Assembly (NCBI GenBank): GCA_024449915.1
Contig: JAMZAV010000064.1
Coordinates: 620,001-684,000, forward strand
Source: Sweltsa coloradensis
Lineage: Eukaryota > Arthropoda > Insecta > Plecoptera > Chloroperlidae
Reading direction: 5' to 3'
DNA: 64,000 nt
The notes under the pieces are model-generated. The model worked only from the letters and a program-made list of their open reading frames with translations. It did not search any database and was not told the DNA's origin. Each line of letters starts with the position of its first letter. The first letter of the stretch is position 1. The position numbers were made by a program, and so were the translations under genes. Below are positions 1-12,588 of this stretch, one piece after another.

Positions 1-65
1 CGCCGTCGACGCCTTAGGTCGACGCTTAAAAACAATAACAAATCGTTGTTCATCGTAGTTTTTTT

Positions 66-345
66 TGTTTATTTGGATAAAGGACGCGTCAACCGTTAGG
101 TCATAATGAACCACTCTAACCTTAGGGGGGGTGGGAAGGAGGGGCCCATGCTGGTCAGAACCAGCCACGGGAAAGGAGAGGAATGGGGGTTTCTCACGTC
201 GCGGTCGTCATCGTCTTTGTCATAGTTCGTTGTGTCATAGTCATCGTCGTCGGGGAGGTCGTCAAGGGAAGGGGCAAGGGTCCTTGACGACGATTGCCAG
301 AGCTCGCCTCTATTTATCGTTTATCGAAGGCCTACGTTGACGCTC
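66..345 (+). repeat. Dispersed repeat family D, copy 1
   Basis: The same block recurs at 687-1040 and 26550-26880, and reversed at 12955-13155. It opens with a motif around GGACGCGTCAACCGT, continues through a GC-rich part containing CCCATGCTGGTCAGAACC, and then a GTC/ATC-rich stretch that reads as Asp-rich codons on the minus strand. The copies differ by substitutions and small indels, so their short open frames are unlikely to be genes. I see no terminal repeats or target-site duplication, and the class is unknown. Confidence 0.85.
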
Positions 346-686
346 GTTCAGCTAATTTTGACAACATCACGCACGATTCACGAAGTTAAATCGATGTACG
401 CCAACTAATTCGGAAAAAAAAAATCTTGGAAGCCTAAAATGCTAAGTATCTGCATTAATTTTACAAGCTGGTCGATGAGAATGTATTACAAATCATCAAC
501 AAGATCAAAGACAGCTCAACACTTTCGTCGACTCAACCCTCGCAAGTAAATTGGTACTCGAACAACCCTAATGTTTTTCTCGTTTTTCTTCAATTATAGT
601 TTAGTTAAATTGTTTTTTTACAAAAACTTTAAAGAATTAGTCAATTTTAGTACTTGAACTATTCAAATTATTTTTATTTTATTTTT
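346..686. other. AT-rich spacer between two family D copies
   Basis: No coding signal or repeat was recognised. The sequence is AT-rich with short A and T runs. Confidence 0.6.
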
Positions 687-1040
687 GTTTATTTGGATTA
701 AGGACGCGTCAACCGTCAGGTCATAATGCACCACTCTAGCCTAAGTGATATAGGAAGGATGGGCCCATGCTGGTCAGAACCAGCCACGGGTAAGGGGAGG
801 AAGGGGGGTTTCTCACGTCGCGGTCGTCATCGTCTTTGTCATCGTTCGTTGTGTCATTGTCATCGTCGTCGGGGAGGTCGTCAAGGGAAGGGGGTGGTGT
901 CCCCGACGACGATTGCCGGAGCTCGCATCTAGTTTCGGGGAGTAATATTTACTCTCCTCTTACTAACTGATATTTGCGAGGTGGACTTTTTCTCTTTAAT
1001 CGCTTTTTACGATTAGAAGAGCCATGCTCTGGGCCAATTC
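687..1040 (+). repeat. Dispersed repeat family D, copy 2
   Basis: This copy closely matches the one at 66-345 and extends further at its 3' side. The extension includes a small inverted motif (GGAGAGTAATATTTACTCTCC, 950s) and a GCGAGGTGGACTTT tail. Pieces of that tail also occur at about 20820-20860 and 26835-26865, which makes it a good marker for the 3' part of the family. Confidence 0.85.
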
Positions 1041-1514
1041 TACCCCGGGTCCAGACGGGGATAAACACATCTATAAAATAATGAAACGAAGAACGTAAAA
1101 TCAATAGATTAACATAAAAGCTTCATTAGGAAATTGTTTACTGCTCGACAAAATCGGGTTTGAGTTGGCTTGCATCCTTTGACAACCCAAATTAATGTTA
1201 CATATACGTATGAAGTCCAGTTTATCGACAGTGAGTAACGCCCTGAAGCCATAAATCCAATTATCACAAACCACAAAGGCCTCCAGTCGTATTGTAAATA
1301 ATTATTATAATTGCTAATTATCGTCCACGTTGATGTGCTTTTTCTCTTTGCACCAAACATTGCTACATTTACTAGCTCATAATACAAATGGATGAAAATA
1401 CTATGTGTCATCAGATAGGAGTACTAATAAGCTTTTGTGTCAGTCTAAAACTAAAACGTTTACATTTCTATAAATGGGATAGACGTTATTTCTATAAATT
1501 GAAATGCTTCAAAT
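1041..1514. other. Unassigned AT-rich sequence
   Basis: No supported gene. The open frame on the minus strand at 1109-1411 has no recognisable domain and its codon content looks random. Confidence 0.5.
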
Positions 1515-1925
1515 CTAGGTGACCGTTAGGACGCCGCAGTTAAGGCCGCGATGTGTTAACACACTCGGACACCATAAACAGCCAGCAGAGAAGTGATTTC
1601 AAAAAGTCACCCAGTCATCATGAAACGTCATATCAACTGAAAAATTGTCGTAATCGGGTGAAATTAAAATACAACAACACATCCCAAATTTGTTAGGGAT
1701 ACGATCATTGCTTCCAGGTAAAAATATGGGTGAAAACATGCACAAATTCACTTTAAGGTGCCAATTATGGTGCCTCAGCAAAGCCGCGATGCGATGCGCG
1801 AAAGGTGTTTTTGAGCTATCACCCAGCCATCATGAAAAGCGTAATGAACTTAAAAACTGTCATAATCGAGGGGATTTAGGTACCTGACAACACATGCCAA
1901 ATTTGATTAGGGTAAGACCATTCCT
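1515..1925 (-). mobile_element. Two tandem pieces of element I (Helitron-like 3' end)
   Basis: Read on the minus strand, this segment matches the last ~250 bp of the large repeats ending near 40252 and 59432, including GGCATGTGTTGTCAGGTACC and the CTAG end. There are two diverged copies in tandem, about 1515-1760 and 1769-1925. The better-preserved relatives end with a GCCC-TAAC-GGGC hairpin followed by ACCTAG, the form of a Helitron 3' end. The ~476-bp satellite begins directly after it. Satellites are often carried inside Helitron-type elements, so the two may belong together, but that is inference. Confidence 0.65.
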
Positions 1926-1949
1926 TATAAGTGAAAATAAATCTTTTAC

Positions 1950-4900
1950 TAAATACCCACTCTCTTCGGCCATTCCGCGACGAAAATGGTTATGAGATAT
2001 ATCTAAAAGATCAATGGCACTGCGACACCCAGACTGCCACTGTAGCGCACACATACCTGCAAGAATACAAAGGGAATGACACCACATCTATTAATACGAC
2101 GTATACTTCTACATGTTATACCAATTGTGTAGTGGCATGTGTAACAAGAGCAATAACAACTGTGGCACCACAGTCCACCCCAGGTTTCCAAACATTGTAA
2201 TCCAGCTGCAATACCGACTGCGGTGGCAACAGCGTTATCACAGCGTTTCCAATGGTACTCATCCTGTGGCATACTGACAGTGGTGCCAAAGCAATATCAA
2301 CTGACTGATAGCTATAAGAACAATTAAAATCTTAACTGTAACAATAACAGTATCTTGAACATAGATCAGGTGACAGTGAGTTGAATACTCACATATTTGA
2401 ATGGGATATCCAGGTTTCTTCCAGATCCCTGCTTTTTTCACATACTCCTTGAAAAATGAATATGGTTATGAGAGTCATCTGGTAGATCAATGGCACTGTA
2501 ACACCCAGACTGCCACTGTAGCGCACACATACCTGCAAGATTAAACAACAAATAACACCGAATCTATTAAAACCGCATTAAATATTTTTTGTTATTTATT
2601 GTGTTTAGCGTCATGTATAACAAGGGCAATAACAACTGTGGCACCACAGTCCACCCCAGGTTTCCAAACATTGTAATCCAGCTGCAATACCGACTGCGGT
2701 AGCAACAGGGTTATCACAGCGTTTCCAATGGTACTCATCCTGTGGCAAAATGACAGTAGTGCCAAAGCAATATCAATAGACTGACAAGTAAAAAGACAAT
2801 TAAGATCTTTACTGTAACGATTACATCATCTAGAACATAGATCTGGTGACAGTGAGTAGAATACTCACATATTTTAATGGGATATCCAGGTTTCTTCCAG
2901 ATCCCTGCTTTCTTCAGCCACTCCTTTAAGAACGAATATGGTTATAAGAGTCATCTGGTAGATCAATGGCACTGTTACACCCAGACTGCCATTGAAGCGC
3001 ACACATACCTGCAAGATTAAACAACAAATGACACCAAATCTATTAATACAAAAACATAATATTACTTGTTATTTATTGCGTTTAGCGTCATGTATAACAA
3101 GAACACTACCAACTGTGGCACCACAGACCACCCTAGGTTTCCAAACATTGTAATCCAGTTGCAAAATCGACTGGCGGTGGTAAAAGCAATATCACAGCGT
3201 ATCCAATGGTACTCGTCCTGTGGCAAACTGACCGTGATGCCAAAGCAATATCAATTGAGTGTCAACTATGAAGATAATTTATATCTAAATTGTAATGATT
3301 CATCGTCGCAAACATAGATCTGGTGACAGTGAGTAGAATACTCGCATATTTCAATGGGATATCCAGGTTTCTTCCAGATCCCGGCTTTTTTTCAACCACG
3401 CCTTGAAGAACGAAAATGGATATGAGAGTCATCTGGTAGATCAATGGCACTGCGACACTCAGACTGCCACTGTAGCGCACACATACCTGCAAGAAAATAC
3501 AAGGAATGACACCATATCTATTGGTACAGCATTTATAATTACTTGTTATTTATTGTGATTTGCGTCATGTATAACAAGGGCAATAACAACTGTGGCACCA
3601 CAGTCCACCCCAGGTTTCCAAACATTGTAATCCAGCTGCAATACCGACTGTGGTGGCAACAGCGTTATCACAGCGTTTCCAATGGTACTAATCCTGTGGC
3701 ATACTGACAGTGGCGCCAAAGCAATATCAACTGACTGCAAGCTTAAAGAACAATTAAGATCTTAACTGTAACGATTACATCTTCTAGAACATAGATCTGG
3801 TGACAGTGAGTAGAATACTCACATATTCCAATGGGATATCCAGGGTTTTTTTCAGATCCCTGCCGTCTTCAGTCCACTCCTTTAAGAACGAATATGGTTA
3901 TAAGAGTCATCTTGTAGATCAATGGAACTGTTACACCCAGACTGCCATTGTAGCGCACACATACCTGCAAGATTAAACAACAAATGACACCAAATCTATT
4001 GATACCGCATTTAATATTACTTGTTATTTATTGTGTTTATCGTCATGTATAACAGGGGCAATTACAACTGTGGCACCACAGTCCACCCCAGGTTTCCAAA
4101 CATTGTAATCCAGCTGCAATACCGACTGCGGTGGCAACAGCGTTATCACAGCGTTTCCAATGGTACTCATCCTGTGGCATACTGACAGTGGTGCCAAAGC
4201 AATATCAACTGACTGACAACTAAAAAGACAATTAAGATCTTTACTGTAACGATTACATCATCTAGAACATAGATCTGGTGACAGTGAGTAGAATACTCAC
4301 TTATTTCAATGGGATATCCAGGTTATCTTCAAGATCCCTGCTTTCTTCGCCACTCCTTTAAGAACAATATGGTTTTAAGAGCCATCTGGTAGATCAATTG
4401 CACTGTAACACCCAGACTGCATTGTAGCGCACACATACCTGCAAGATTAAACAACAAATGACACCAAATCTATTGATACCGCATTTAATATTACTTGTTA
4501 TTTATTGTGTTTAGCGTCATGTATAACAGGGGCAATTACAACTGTGGCACCACAGTCACCCCAGGTTTCCAAACATTGTAATCCAGCTGCAATACCGACT
4601 GCGGTGGCAACAGCGTTATCACAGCGTTTCCAATGGTACTCATCCTGTGGCATACTGACAGTGGTGCCAAAGCAATATCAACTGACTGACAACTAAAAAG
4701 ACAATAAAGATCTTTACTGTAACGATTACATCATCTAGAACATAGATCTGGTGACAGTGAGTAGAATACTCACGTATTTTAATGGGACATCCAGGTTTCT
4801 TCCAGATCCCTGCTTTCTTCAGCCACTCCTTTAAGAACGAATATGGTTATAAGAGTCATCTGGTAGATCAATGGACACTGTTACACCCAGACTGCCATTG

Positions 4901-6838
4901 TAGCGCACACATACCTGCGAGATTAAACAACAAATGACACCAAAATCTTTTTGGTACAGCATTTAATATAACTTTTTATTTATTGTGTTTATCGTCATGT
5001 ATAACAGGGGCAATAACAACTGTGGCACCTACAATCCACCCCCAGGTTTCCAAACATTGTAATCCAGCTGCAATACCGACTGCGGTGGCAACAGCGTTAT
5101 CACAGCGTTTCCAATGGTACTCATCCTTGGCATACTGACAGTGGGCCAAAGAAAATATCACCTGACTGCTAGCTATTAGAACAATAAAGATCTTAATAAA
5201 CCACCAGGACTTGTTAACCGGAGAATGATAAAAAAACTAATGAACTGAACGAAAACACGGTTAAAAATTAAATGCACAGCACTCACCCGCTGCGTAATAT
5301 TTCAGTATCCTCGCGCCCGGGGAAGGTGATGGATGTCACCGAAATATTACGCAGCGGGTGAGTGCTGTGCTTTAAATTTTTTAAACCCGTGTTTCGTTCA
5401 GTTCACCAGTTTTATAATTAAGATCTAACTGTAACAATTACAGTATCTTGAACATAGATTAGGTAACAGTGAGTAGGATACCCACATATTTGAATGGAAT
5501 TCCAGGTTTCTTCCAGATCCCTGCTTTCTTCAGCCACTCCTTGAAGAACGAATATGGTTATAAGAGTCATCTGGTAGATCAATGTCACTGTTAAACCCAG
5601 ACTGCCACTGTAGCGCACACATACCTGCAAGATAAAACAACAAATGACACCAAATCTTTTGGTAAAACATTTATTATTACTTGTTATTAATTGCGTTTAG
5701 CGTCATGTATAACAGAAGCAATAACAACTGTGGCACCACAGTCCACCCCAGGTTTCCAAACATTGTAATCCAGCTGCAATACCGACTGCGGTGGCAACAG
5801 CGTTATCACAGCGTTTCCAATGGTACTCATCCTGTGGCATACTGACAGTGGTGCCAAAGCAATATCAACTGACTTATAGCTATAAGAACAATAAGGATCT
5901 TAACTGTAACGATTACAGTATATAAAACATAGATCTGGTGACAGTGAGTAGAATACTCACATATTTCAATGGGACATCCTGGTTTCTTCCAGATCCCTGC
6001 TTTTTTCAACCACTACTTAAAGAACGAAAATGGATATGAGAGTCATCTGTTAGATCAATGGCACTGCGACACTCAGACTGCCACTGTAGCGCACACATAC
6101 CTGCAAGAAAATACAAGGAATGACACCATATCTATTGGTACAGCATTTATAATTACTTGTTATTTACTGTGATTTGCGTCATGGTATAACAGGGCAATAA
6201 CAACTGTGGCTCCCCATTAAACCCAGGTTTCCAAACATTGTAATCCAGCTGCAATACCGACTGCGGTGGCAACAGCGTTATCACAGCGTTTCCAATGGTA
6301 CTCATCCTGTGGCATACTGACAGTGGCGCCAAAGCAATATCAACTGACTGACAACTAAAAAGACAATTAAGATCTTTACTGTAACGATTACATCAACTAG
6401 AACATAGATCTGGTGACAGTGAGTAGAATACTCACATATTTCAATGGGATATGCCGGTTTCTCCCAGATCCCTGCTTTCTTCAACCACTCCTTTAACGAG
6501 TTTTGTTATAAGAATCATCTGTAAGATAAATTGCACTGTTACACCCAGACTGCCATTGAAGCGCACACATACCTGCAAGATTAAACAACAAATGACAACA
6601 AATCTATTGGTACAGCATTAACCATTGCTTGTTATTTATTGTGTGTAGTGGCATGTTTAACAAGGGCGTTAACACCTGTGGGTACACAGTCCACCCCAGG
6701 TTTCCAAACATTGTAATCCAGCTGCAATAACGACTGCGGTGGCAACAGCGTTATCACAGCTTTCCAATGGTACTCATCCTGTGGCAAAGTGACAGTGGTG
6801 CCAAAGCAATATCAACTGACTGCTAGCTATAAGATTAA
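1950..6838 (-). repeat. ~476-bp tandem repeat array, block 1 (10 units)
   Basis: The landmark GCGCACACATACCTGC recurs near 2045, 2521, 2997, 3475, 3953, 4428, 4904, 5613, 6088 and 6561. Spacing is 473-478 bp except where a hairpin element lengthens one unit. Each unit has two GC-richer segments of roughly 190 bp separated by AT-rich linkers. On the minus strand the linkers end in a polypyrimidine-CAG resembling a splice acceptor, and one segment runs into TGTGAGTATT, which resembles a donor. One segment contains a hydrophobic reading frame, but stops and frameshifts occur in most units. It is therefore best called a satellite, possibly built from ancient duplicated exons. Confidence 0.93.
5230..5418. 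mobile_element. Hairpin MITE inside a satellite unit
   Basis: Two arms of about 75-80 bp form a near-perfect inverted repeat (5242-5303 pairs with 5341-5404, extending outward with a few mismatches). The ~37-bp GC-rich loop itself contains GGTGATGGATGTCACC. The insertion is flanked by AAGATCT at 5187-5193 and again at 5420-5426. The usual unit has this motif once, so an 8-9 bp target duplication is likely, as in hAT- or Mutator-type non-autonomous elements. No coding capacity is present. Confidence 0.88.
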
Positions 6839-6842
6839 TTAA

Positions 6843-9145
6843 AGGTGGGCTGTAGTTAAAGTGGGGTAAATTTCAAAAACGCGTTTTTATGTATTAAACA
6901 CATTTTTGACACGATTTCGATAACCCCAGTAAAAACCCGAGCTCAAACGCACGAGCCGTTCGAGAGCTAGCCCGCCACAAAGTTGGAGGGGTGGGGGTGC
7001 CTACGTCACCGCTCCGTAGTCTCGACGGCCGCGGGTCGCTGGCTGCAGCCAACTACACACTATGCGTGCATGGCTCAAGCCCGTGCTTTTGCTGAACTCA
7101 CTACCCCAATAATAGTATTGCTAAATAACAAAATAATTAACTCAATTAACTCACCAATAAAGAAGTTATCCAAAATACTCTGGTTCGTAACCGTCAGCAG
7201 CTTTAAAACCAACGTAGAACCCTGTTGATTCTGGGTAGGCCTACCTTTCGCGAATACAGTTCGCAACACACGATGGGTAGGCCTATCCCAATAACCTTCC
7301 TTTTCTTTTTGCCAAATGTTGACCACGAATTCATCCAGTAAACAAATTGTTTGTAAGCAACGTAGCGATATGTGTTACTAAATGCTTCGTTTAGAATTAC
7401 TAATTGGCTATCAGGCGCATGCAAAGCTAGTAAGTGATTTGCTGTGTTCAGTGTACCAAGAGTTAACACACTTTCCAAAAATAATATGTTCTGTGATACA
7501 GTCAGCACTGCCCCGATGTTCCCTTATAACTTTACTGTCACTGCAACACAGTAAATACACTTCTATCAACGTTCTCACGCACTCCCCACAATTACACCAA
7601 TCAATATTCCCTGATCTGCCTATAAGTGATTTTTTTGGTTTATTATCCCTCTATCAGAACGTCGAGGCTAAAAATGATAGGGTTGAATAACGGCCATCAC
7701 ACTTACAAGGTACTATCGTACTGACTGCGTGGTGAAAGTTTATGACGCAGTACAGAAGACTCAAGAAAATAACTTTGGGTGTCTTATTGTGTAAAATGGT
7801 CATTGTTCACGGAAGAGCCCCCAACCCCTTCATAACCCCCATACACTGTGACAAACCATTTTGGACAGTTGAAAGATATATTGCGCCATTATACTAATAC
7901 ATACACGTCATTTACACATACACAAACATGTTATACAGTGTATGAAAGTTGTTGATTCCATTACTAACTCTTTCTGCGTGGGTAGGTGGGGAAACGGAAA
8001 TGGGGAAGAAAAGGCGTGAATTGGAGTATTCAGTCTTGCGTTACCCTTTGATTTGCTTTGAAATACATGAGTGATACAATGAAACTAGAAACGTTGTCAT
8101 CACTAGATAATAAGTCGTCGTCGTTTTTAGATGACACGTCGTCAATAATGCACTCTCAACCGATTAATTGACGTTGAATTCCTATTTCCTGAGTGGAATT
8201 CTCGTTCAACACAGTTGTGCCGACATGAATTTATATCTCGGGCTACATAATTCAATTGTAATAATAATAAATACATTGTAACTCTTTATCAAAACTTTTG
8301 CTTTCTGTGACAGCATTGCTCACTACCTTTCTAAAGATGAAACTCCCCCTTTTAATTTTATTGACGGATTTGAATTTGTTTTAACACGGGATTTGAAATT
8401 GAGACTAATATGCGGCATGCCAAACTGATTTTTAAAATTTGATGATATTTCAAAGTCTTCGTCAGTAAAGTGGGTTGCACAATGTTGCACAATGTTGTAT
8501 GTGCAATGCACATACAACTGTATATTTACTAGGTGTAAATCTCACGCAATTTATTTTCTTCAAGCAAGATTTACGACGAGTCGGCGATCTATCACGATTT
8601 GGAAACTAAAAACTAACTTTCTTTCCATCGGCGATCACTGATTTTCCTGGCTGATAACTGCACACGAATATACAACATAATTGTCATATTGACGCGTGTT
8701 CATGTTCATGAGCATGGGGTCACCTAGCAATACAATACACAATAAAATACGTTTTAGCACAAAATCACAACACTGCCGCCTGGCATTTGGTCAATAAGAA
8801 TAATAAAATTTAACACTTCAATAACAACAGTATGTACATTGTACACACGTTTTACACTGAATTAGAAGGATGGTCACAGTTCGCACTGCTACCTCTATCA
8901 CGCCCACACATCTACTAAAGGGAAGATGTTGTTGTTCCCCGTAGCACAGTTAGGTCAGACAGCATGAGGTCCAAGGCTGCGACCGCTGGGTGAATGGGAG
9001 CGGTGACGTCACGGACGGCCACCCCAGAACTTCAACGCGCTGTCGTTTCGCGAGTTCTTATCCATTTTGGATGGGGTTTAGGCATTATAGTTTTTTACAT
9101 TGTCATTCTTAAGAAAATACTCGGACCCTTGAGTACAGCCCACCT
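6843..9145. mobile_element. 2.3-kb TTAA-flanked element with inverted ends
   Basis: The element begins AGGTGGGCTGTA (6843) and ends TACAGCCCACCT (9134-9145), an exact 12-bp terminal inverted repeat. It is flanked on both sides by TTAA (6839-6842 and 9146-9149). Intact satellite units have one TTAA at the corresponding site, so the insertion duplicated it. TTAA duplication is the hallmark of the piggyBac superfamily. Both ends also carry an ACGTCACCGCTCC-like block about 150-180 bp inward. No piggyBac transposase was recognised. The interior carries a broken P2X7-type domain on the minus strand (7166-7560). It is probably a non-autonomous element that captured host sequence. Confidence 0.82.
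7166..7560 (-). pseudogene. Broken P2X7-type cytoplasmic (zinc-binding) domain
   Basis: The minus strand encodes YRYVAYKQFVYWM (7370-7332), then KKKRKVI (7310-7290). In another frame it gives PSCVANCIRER, then PESTGFYVGFKAADG, and stops at 7166. The order and spacing match the C-terminal cytoplasmic domain of P2X7 receptors and the many invertebrate proteins that share it (pattern YRYVAYRQF..W, RRVIPSC, IR..FP..G.YTGF). This domain binds zinc, and outside P2X7 it is found in multicopy invertebrate genes of unknown role. The copy is dead: a frameshift follows KVI, and an in-frame stop lies in a TAGGCCTA palindrome between IRER and PEST. The upstream cysteine-rich part was not clearly found. 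It lies wholly within the TTAA-flanked element, so it was probably carried there. Confidence 0.7.
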
Positions 9146-9149
9146 TTAA

Positions 9150-12100
9150 GATCTTAACTGTAACAATTACAGTATCTTGAACATAGATCAGGTGATAGTG
9201 AGTAGAATACTCACATATTTGAATGGGATATCCAGGTTTCTTCCAGATCCCTGCTTTCTTCAGCCACTCCTTTAAGAACGAATATGGTTATAAGAGTCAT
9301 CTGGTAGATCAATGGCACTGTTACACCCAGACTGCCATTGTAGCGCACACATACCTGCAAGATTAAACAACAAATGACACCAAATCTATTGGTACAACAT
9401 TTAATATTACTTGTTATTTATTGCGTTTAGCGTCATGTATAACAAGAACACTACCAACTGTGGCACCACAGACCACCCTAGGTTTCCAAACATTGTAATC
9501 CAGTTGCAAAATCGACTGCGGTGGTAAAAGCAATATCACAGCGTATCAAATGGTACTCGTCCTGTGGCAAACTGACCGTGATGCCAAAGCAATATCAATT
9601 GAGTGTCAACTATGAAGATAATTTATATCTAAATTGTAATGATTCATCGTCGCAAACATAGATCTGGTGACAGTGAGTAGAATACTCGCATATTTCAATG
9701 GGATATCCAGGTTTCTTCCAGATCCCTGCTTTTTTTCAACCACGCCTTGAAGAACGAAAATGGATATGAGAGTCATCTGGTAGATCAATGGCACTGCGAC
9801 ACTCAGACTGCCACTGTAGCGCACACATACCTGCAAGAAAATACAAGGAATGACACCATATCTATTGGTACAGCATTTATAATTACTTGTTATTTACTGT
9901 GATTAGCGTCATGTATAACAGGGGCAATAACAACTGTGGCACCACAGTCCACCCCAGGTTTCCAAACATTGTAATCCAGCTGCAATACCGACTGCGGTGG
10001 CAACAGCGTTATCACAGCGTTTCCAATGGTACTCATCCTGTGGCATACTGACAGTGGTGCCAAAGCAATATCAACTGACTGACAACTAAAAAGACAATTA
10101 AGATCTTTACTGTAACGATTACATCATCTAGAACATAGATCTGGTGACAGTGAGTAGAATACTCACATATTTCAATGGGATATCCAGGTTTCTTCCAGAT
10201 CCCTGCTTTCTTCAGCCACTCCTTTAAGAACGAATATGGTTATAAGAGTCATCTGGTGGATCAATGGCACTGTTACACCCAGACTGCAATTGTAGCCACA
10301 CATACCTGCAAGATTAAACAACAAATGACACCAAATCTATTGCGAAAACATTTAAAATTACTTGATATTTATTGCGTTTAGCGTCATGTATAACAGGGGC
10401 AATAACAACTGTGGCACCACAGTCCACCCCAGGTTTCCAAACATTGTAATCCAGCTGCAATACCGACTGCGGTGGCAACAGCGTTATCACAGCGTTTCCA
10501 ATGGTACTCATCCTGTGGCATACTGACAGTGGCGCCAAAGCAATATCAACTGACTGATAGCTATAAGAACAATAAGGATCTTAACTGTAACGATTACAGT
10601 ATATAAAACATAGATCTGGTGACAGTGAGTAGAATACTCACATATTTCAATGGGATATCCAGGTTTTTTCAGATCCCTGCTTTCTTCAGCCACTCCTTCA
10701 AGAACGAATATGGTTATAAGAGTCATCTGGTAGATCAATGGCACTGTTACACCCCCAGACTGCCATTGTAGCGCACACATACCTGGAAGATTAAACAACA
10801 AATGACACCAAATCTATTGGTACAGCATTTGAAATTACTTGTTATTTATTGCGTTTAGCGTCATGTATAACAGGGGCAATAACAACTGTGGCACCACAGT
10901 CCACCCCAGGTTTCCAAACATTGTAATCCAGCTGCAATACCGACTGCGGTGGCAACAGCGTTATCACAGCGTTTCCAATGGTACTCATCCTGTGGCATAC
11001 TGACAGTGGTGCCAAAGCAATATCAACTGACTGACACCTAAAAAGACAATTAACAAGCACTTACAACACAGCAAACCACATACGTCTGTCAACAATGGTA
11101 AATGGTGAACAGGCCCCAGGTGGAAAATTTTAAATTTGTTGCTAGTGTTTATGTAGAACGGTGCTACAATGAACTGGTGGCAGTGAGTAGAATACTCACA
11201 TATTTCAATGGGATATCCAGGTTTCTTTGAGATCCCTGCTTTCTTCAGCCACTCCTTTAAGAACGAATATGGTTATAAGAGTCATCTGGTTGATCAATGG
11301 CACATTGCGACACCCAGACTGCCACTGTAGCGCACACATACCTGCAAGAATATTCAAGGCATGACACTATATCTATTTGTACAGCATTTATAATAACTTG
11401 TTATTTATTGTGATTAGCGTTATGTATATTAAGAGCAATACCAACTGTGGCACCACATTCCAACCTTTGGTTTCCAAACATGGTAATCCAGCTGCAAAAC
11501 CGACTTTGGAGGCAACAGCGTTATCACAGCGTTTCCAATGGTACTCATCCTGTGGCAAACTGACCGTGGTGCAAAAGCAATATCATCTGTCTGTCAACTA
11601 TGAAGACAATGTAGGTATTTATCTAAATTGTAATGATTCATCTTCGCACACCGAGATCTGGTGACAATGAGTAGAATACTCACATATTTTATTTGGATAT
11701 CCAGGTTTCTTCCAGATCCCTGCTTTTTCAACCACTCCTTGAAGAACGAAAATGGATATGAGAGTCACCTGGTAGATTAATGGCACTGCGATACTCAGAC
11801 TGCCACTGTAGTGCAAATACCGACTGCGGTGGCAACAGCGTTATCACAGCGTTTCCAATGGTACTTATCCTGTGGCATACTGACAGTGGTGCCAAAGCAA
11901 TATCAACTGACTGATAGCTATAAGAACAATTAAGATTTTAACTGTAACGATTATAACTTCTAGAACATAGATCTGTGACAGTGAGTAGAATACTCACATA
12001 TTTCAATGGGATATCCAGGTTTCTTCCAGATCCCTGCTTTCTTCAGCCACTCCTTGAAGAACGAATACGGATATGTTAGTTATCTGGTGGATCAATGGCA

Positions 12101-12475
12101 CTGCGACACCCAGACTTCCACTATAGTGCCCACACACCTGCAAGATTAAACAAGTCATGACACCACATCTGTTTGTACAGCATTTACTATTACTTGTTAT
12201 TTATTGTGTGTAGTGGCATGTTTAACAGGGGCAATAACAACTGTGGCACCACAGTCCACCCCAGGTTTCCAAACATTGTAATCCAGCTGCAATACCGACT
12301 GCGGTGGCCACAGCGTTATCACAGCGTTTCCAATGGTACTCATCCTGTGGCATACTGACAGTGGCGCCATAAGAATATCAACTGAGAGACAGGCTTAAGA
12401 CAATTATGATCTTTGCTGTAACGATTCCAACGTCGTTAACATAGATCTGGTGACAGTGAGTAGAATACTCACATG
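9150..12475 (-). repeat. ~476-bp tandem repeat array, block 2 (about 7 units)
   Basis: This continues block 1 beyond the 2.3-kb insertion. Landmarks fall near 9343, 9820, 10297, 10772, 11333 and 12131. One unit near 11815 is truncated: the sequence jumps from ACTGTAGTGCA to AATACCGACTGCGG, apparently by recombination at short homology. Another unit carries ~85 bp of extra unrelated sequence at 11050-11165. The last unit fades after 12470. The segment around CAGCTGCAATACCGACTG is nearly invariant across units, while linkers and other parts vary. Confidence 0.93.
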
Positions 12476-12588
12476 CCACATGAATAGCAATCCCAGTTGT
12501 CGTTCACGTGTTAGAGCCTCGTGATATACTCTGCACGTAATACGCCGACGCCATTTTGGGTGTAGACGTTTTCATTCTTCGTCATTAG

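Noticed and set aside
2003..12358. Many 60-100 codon open frames on the minus strand of the satellite
   Set aside because: They are fragments of the same repeated unit in shifting frames, with stops in most units. No unit keeps one conserved frame.
1950..12475. CRISPR-like array
   Set aside because: Units are ~476 bp and similar throughout. There are no short direct repeats with unique spacers, and the DNA is animal.
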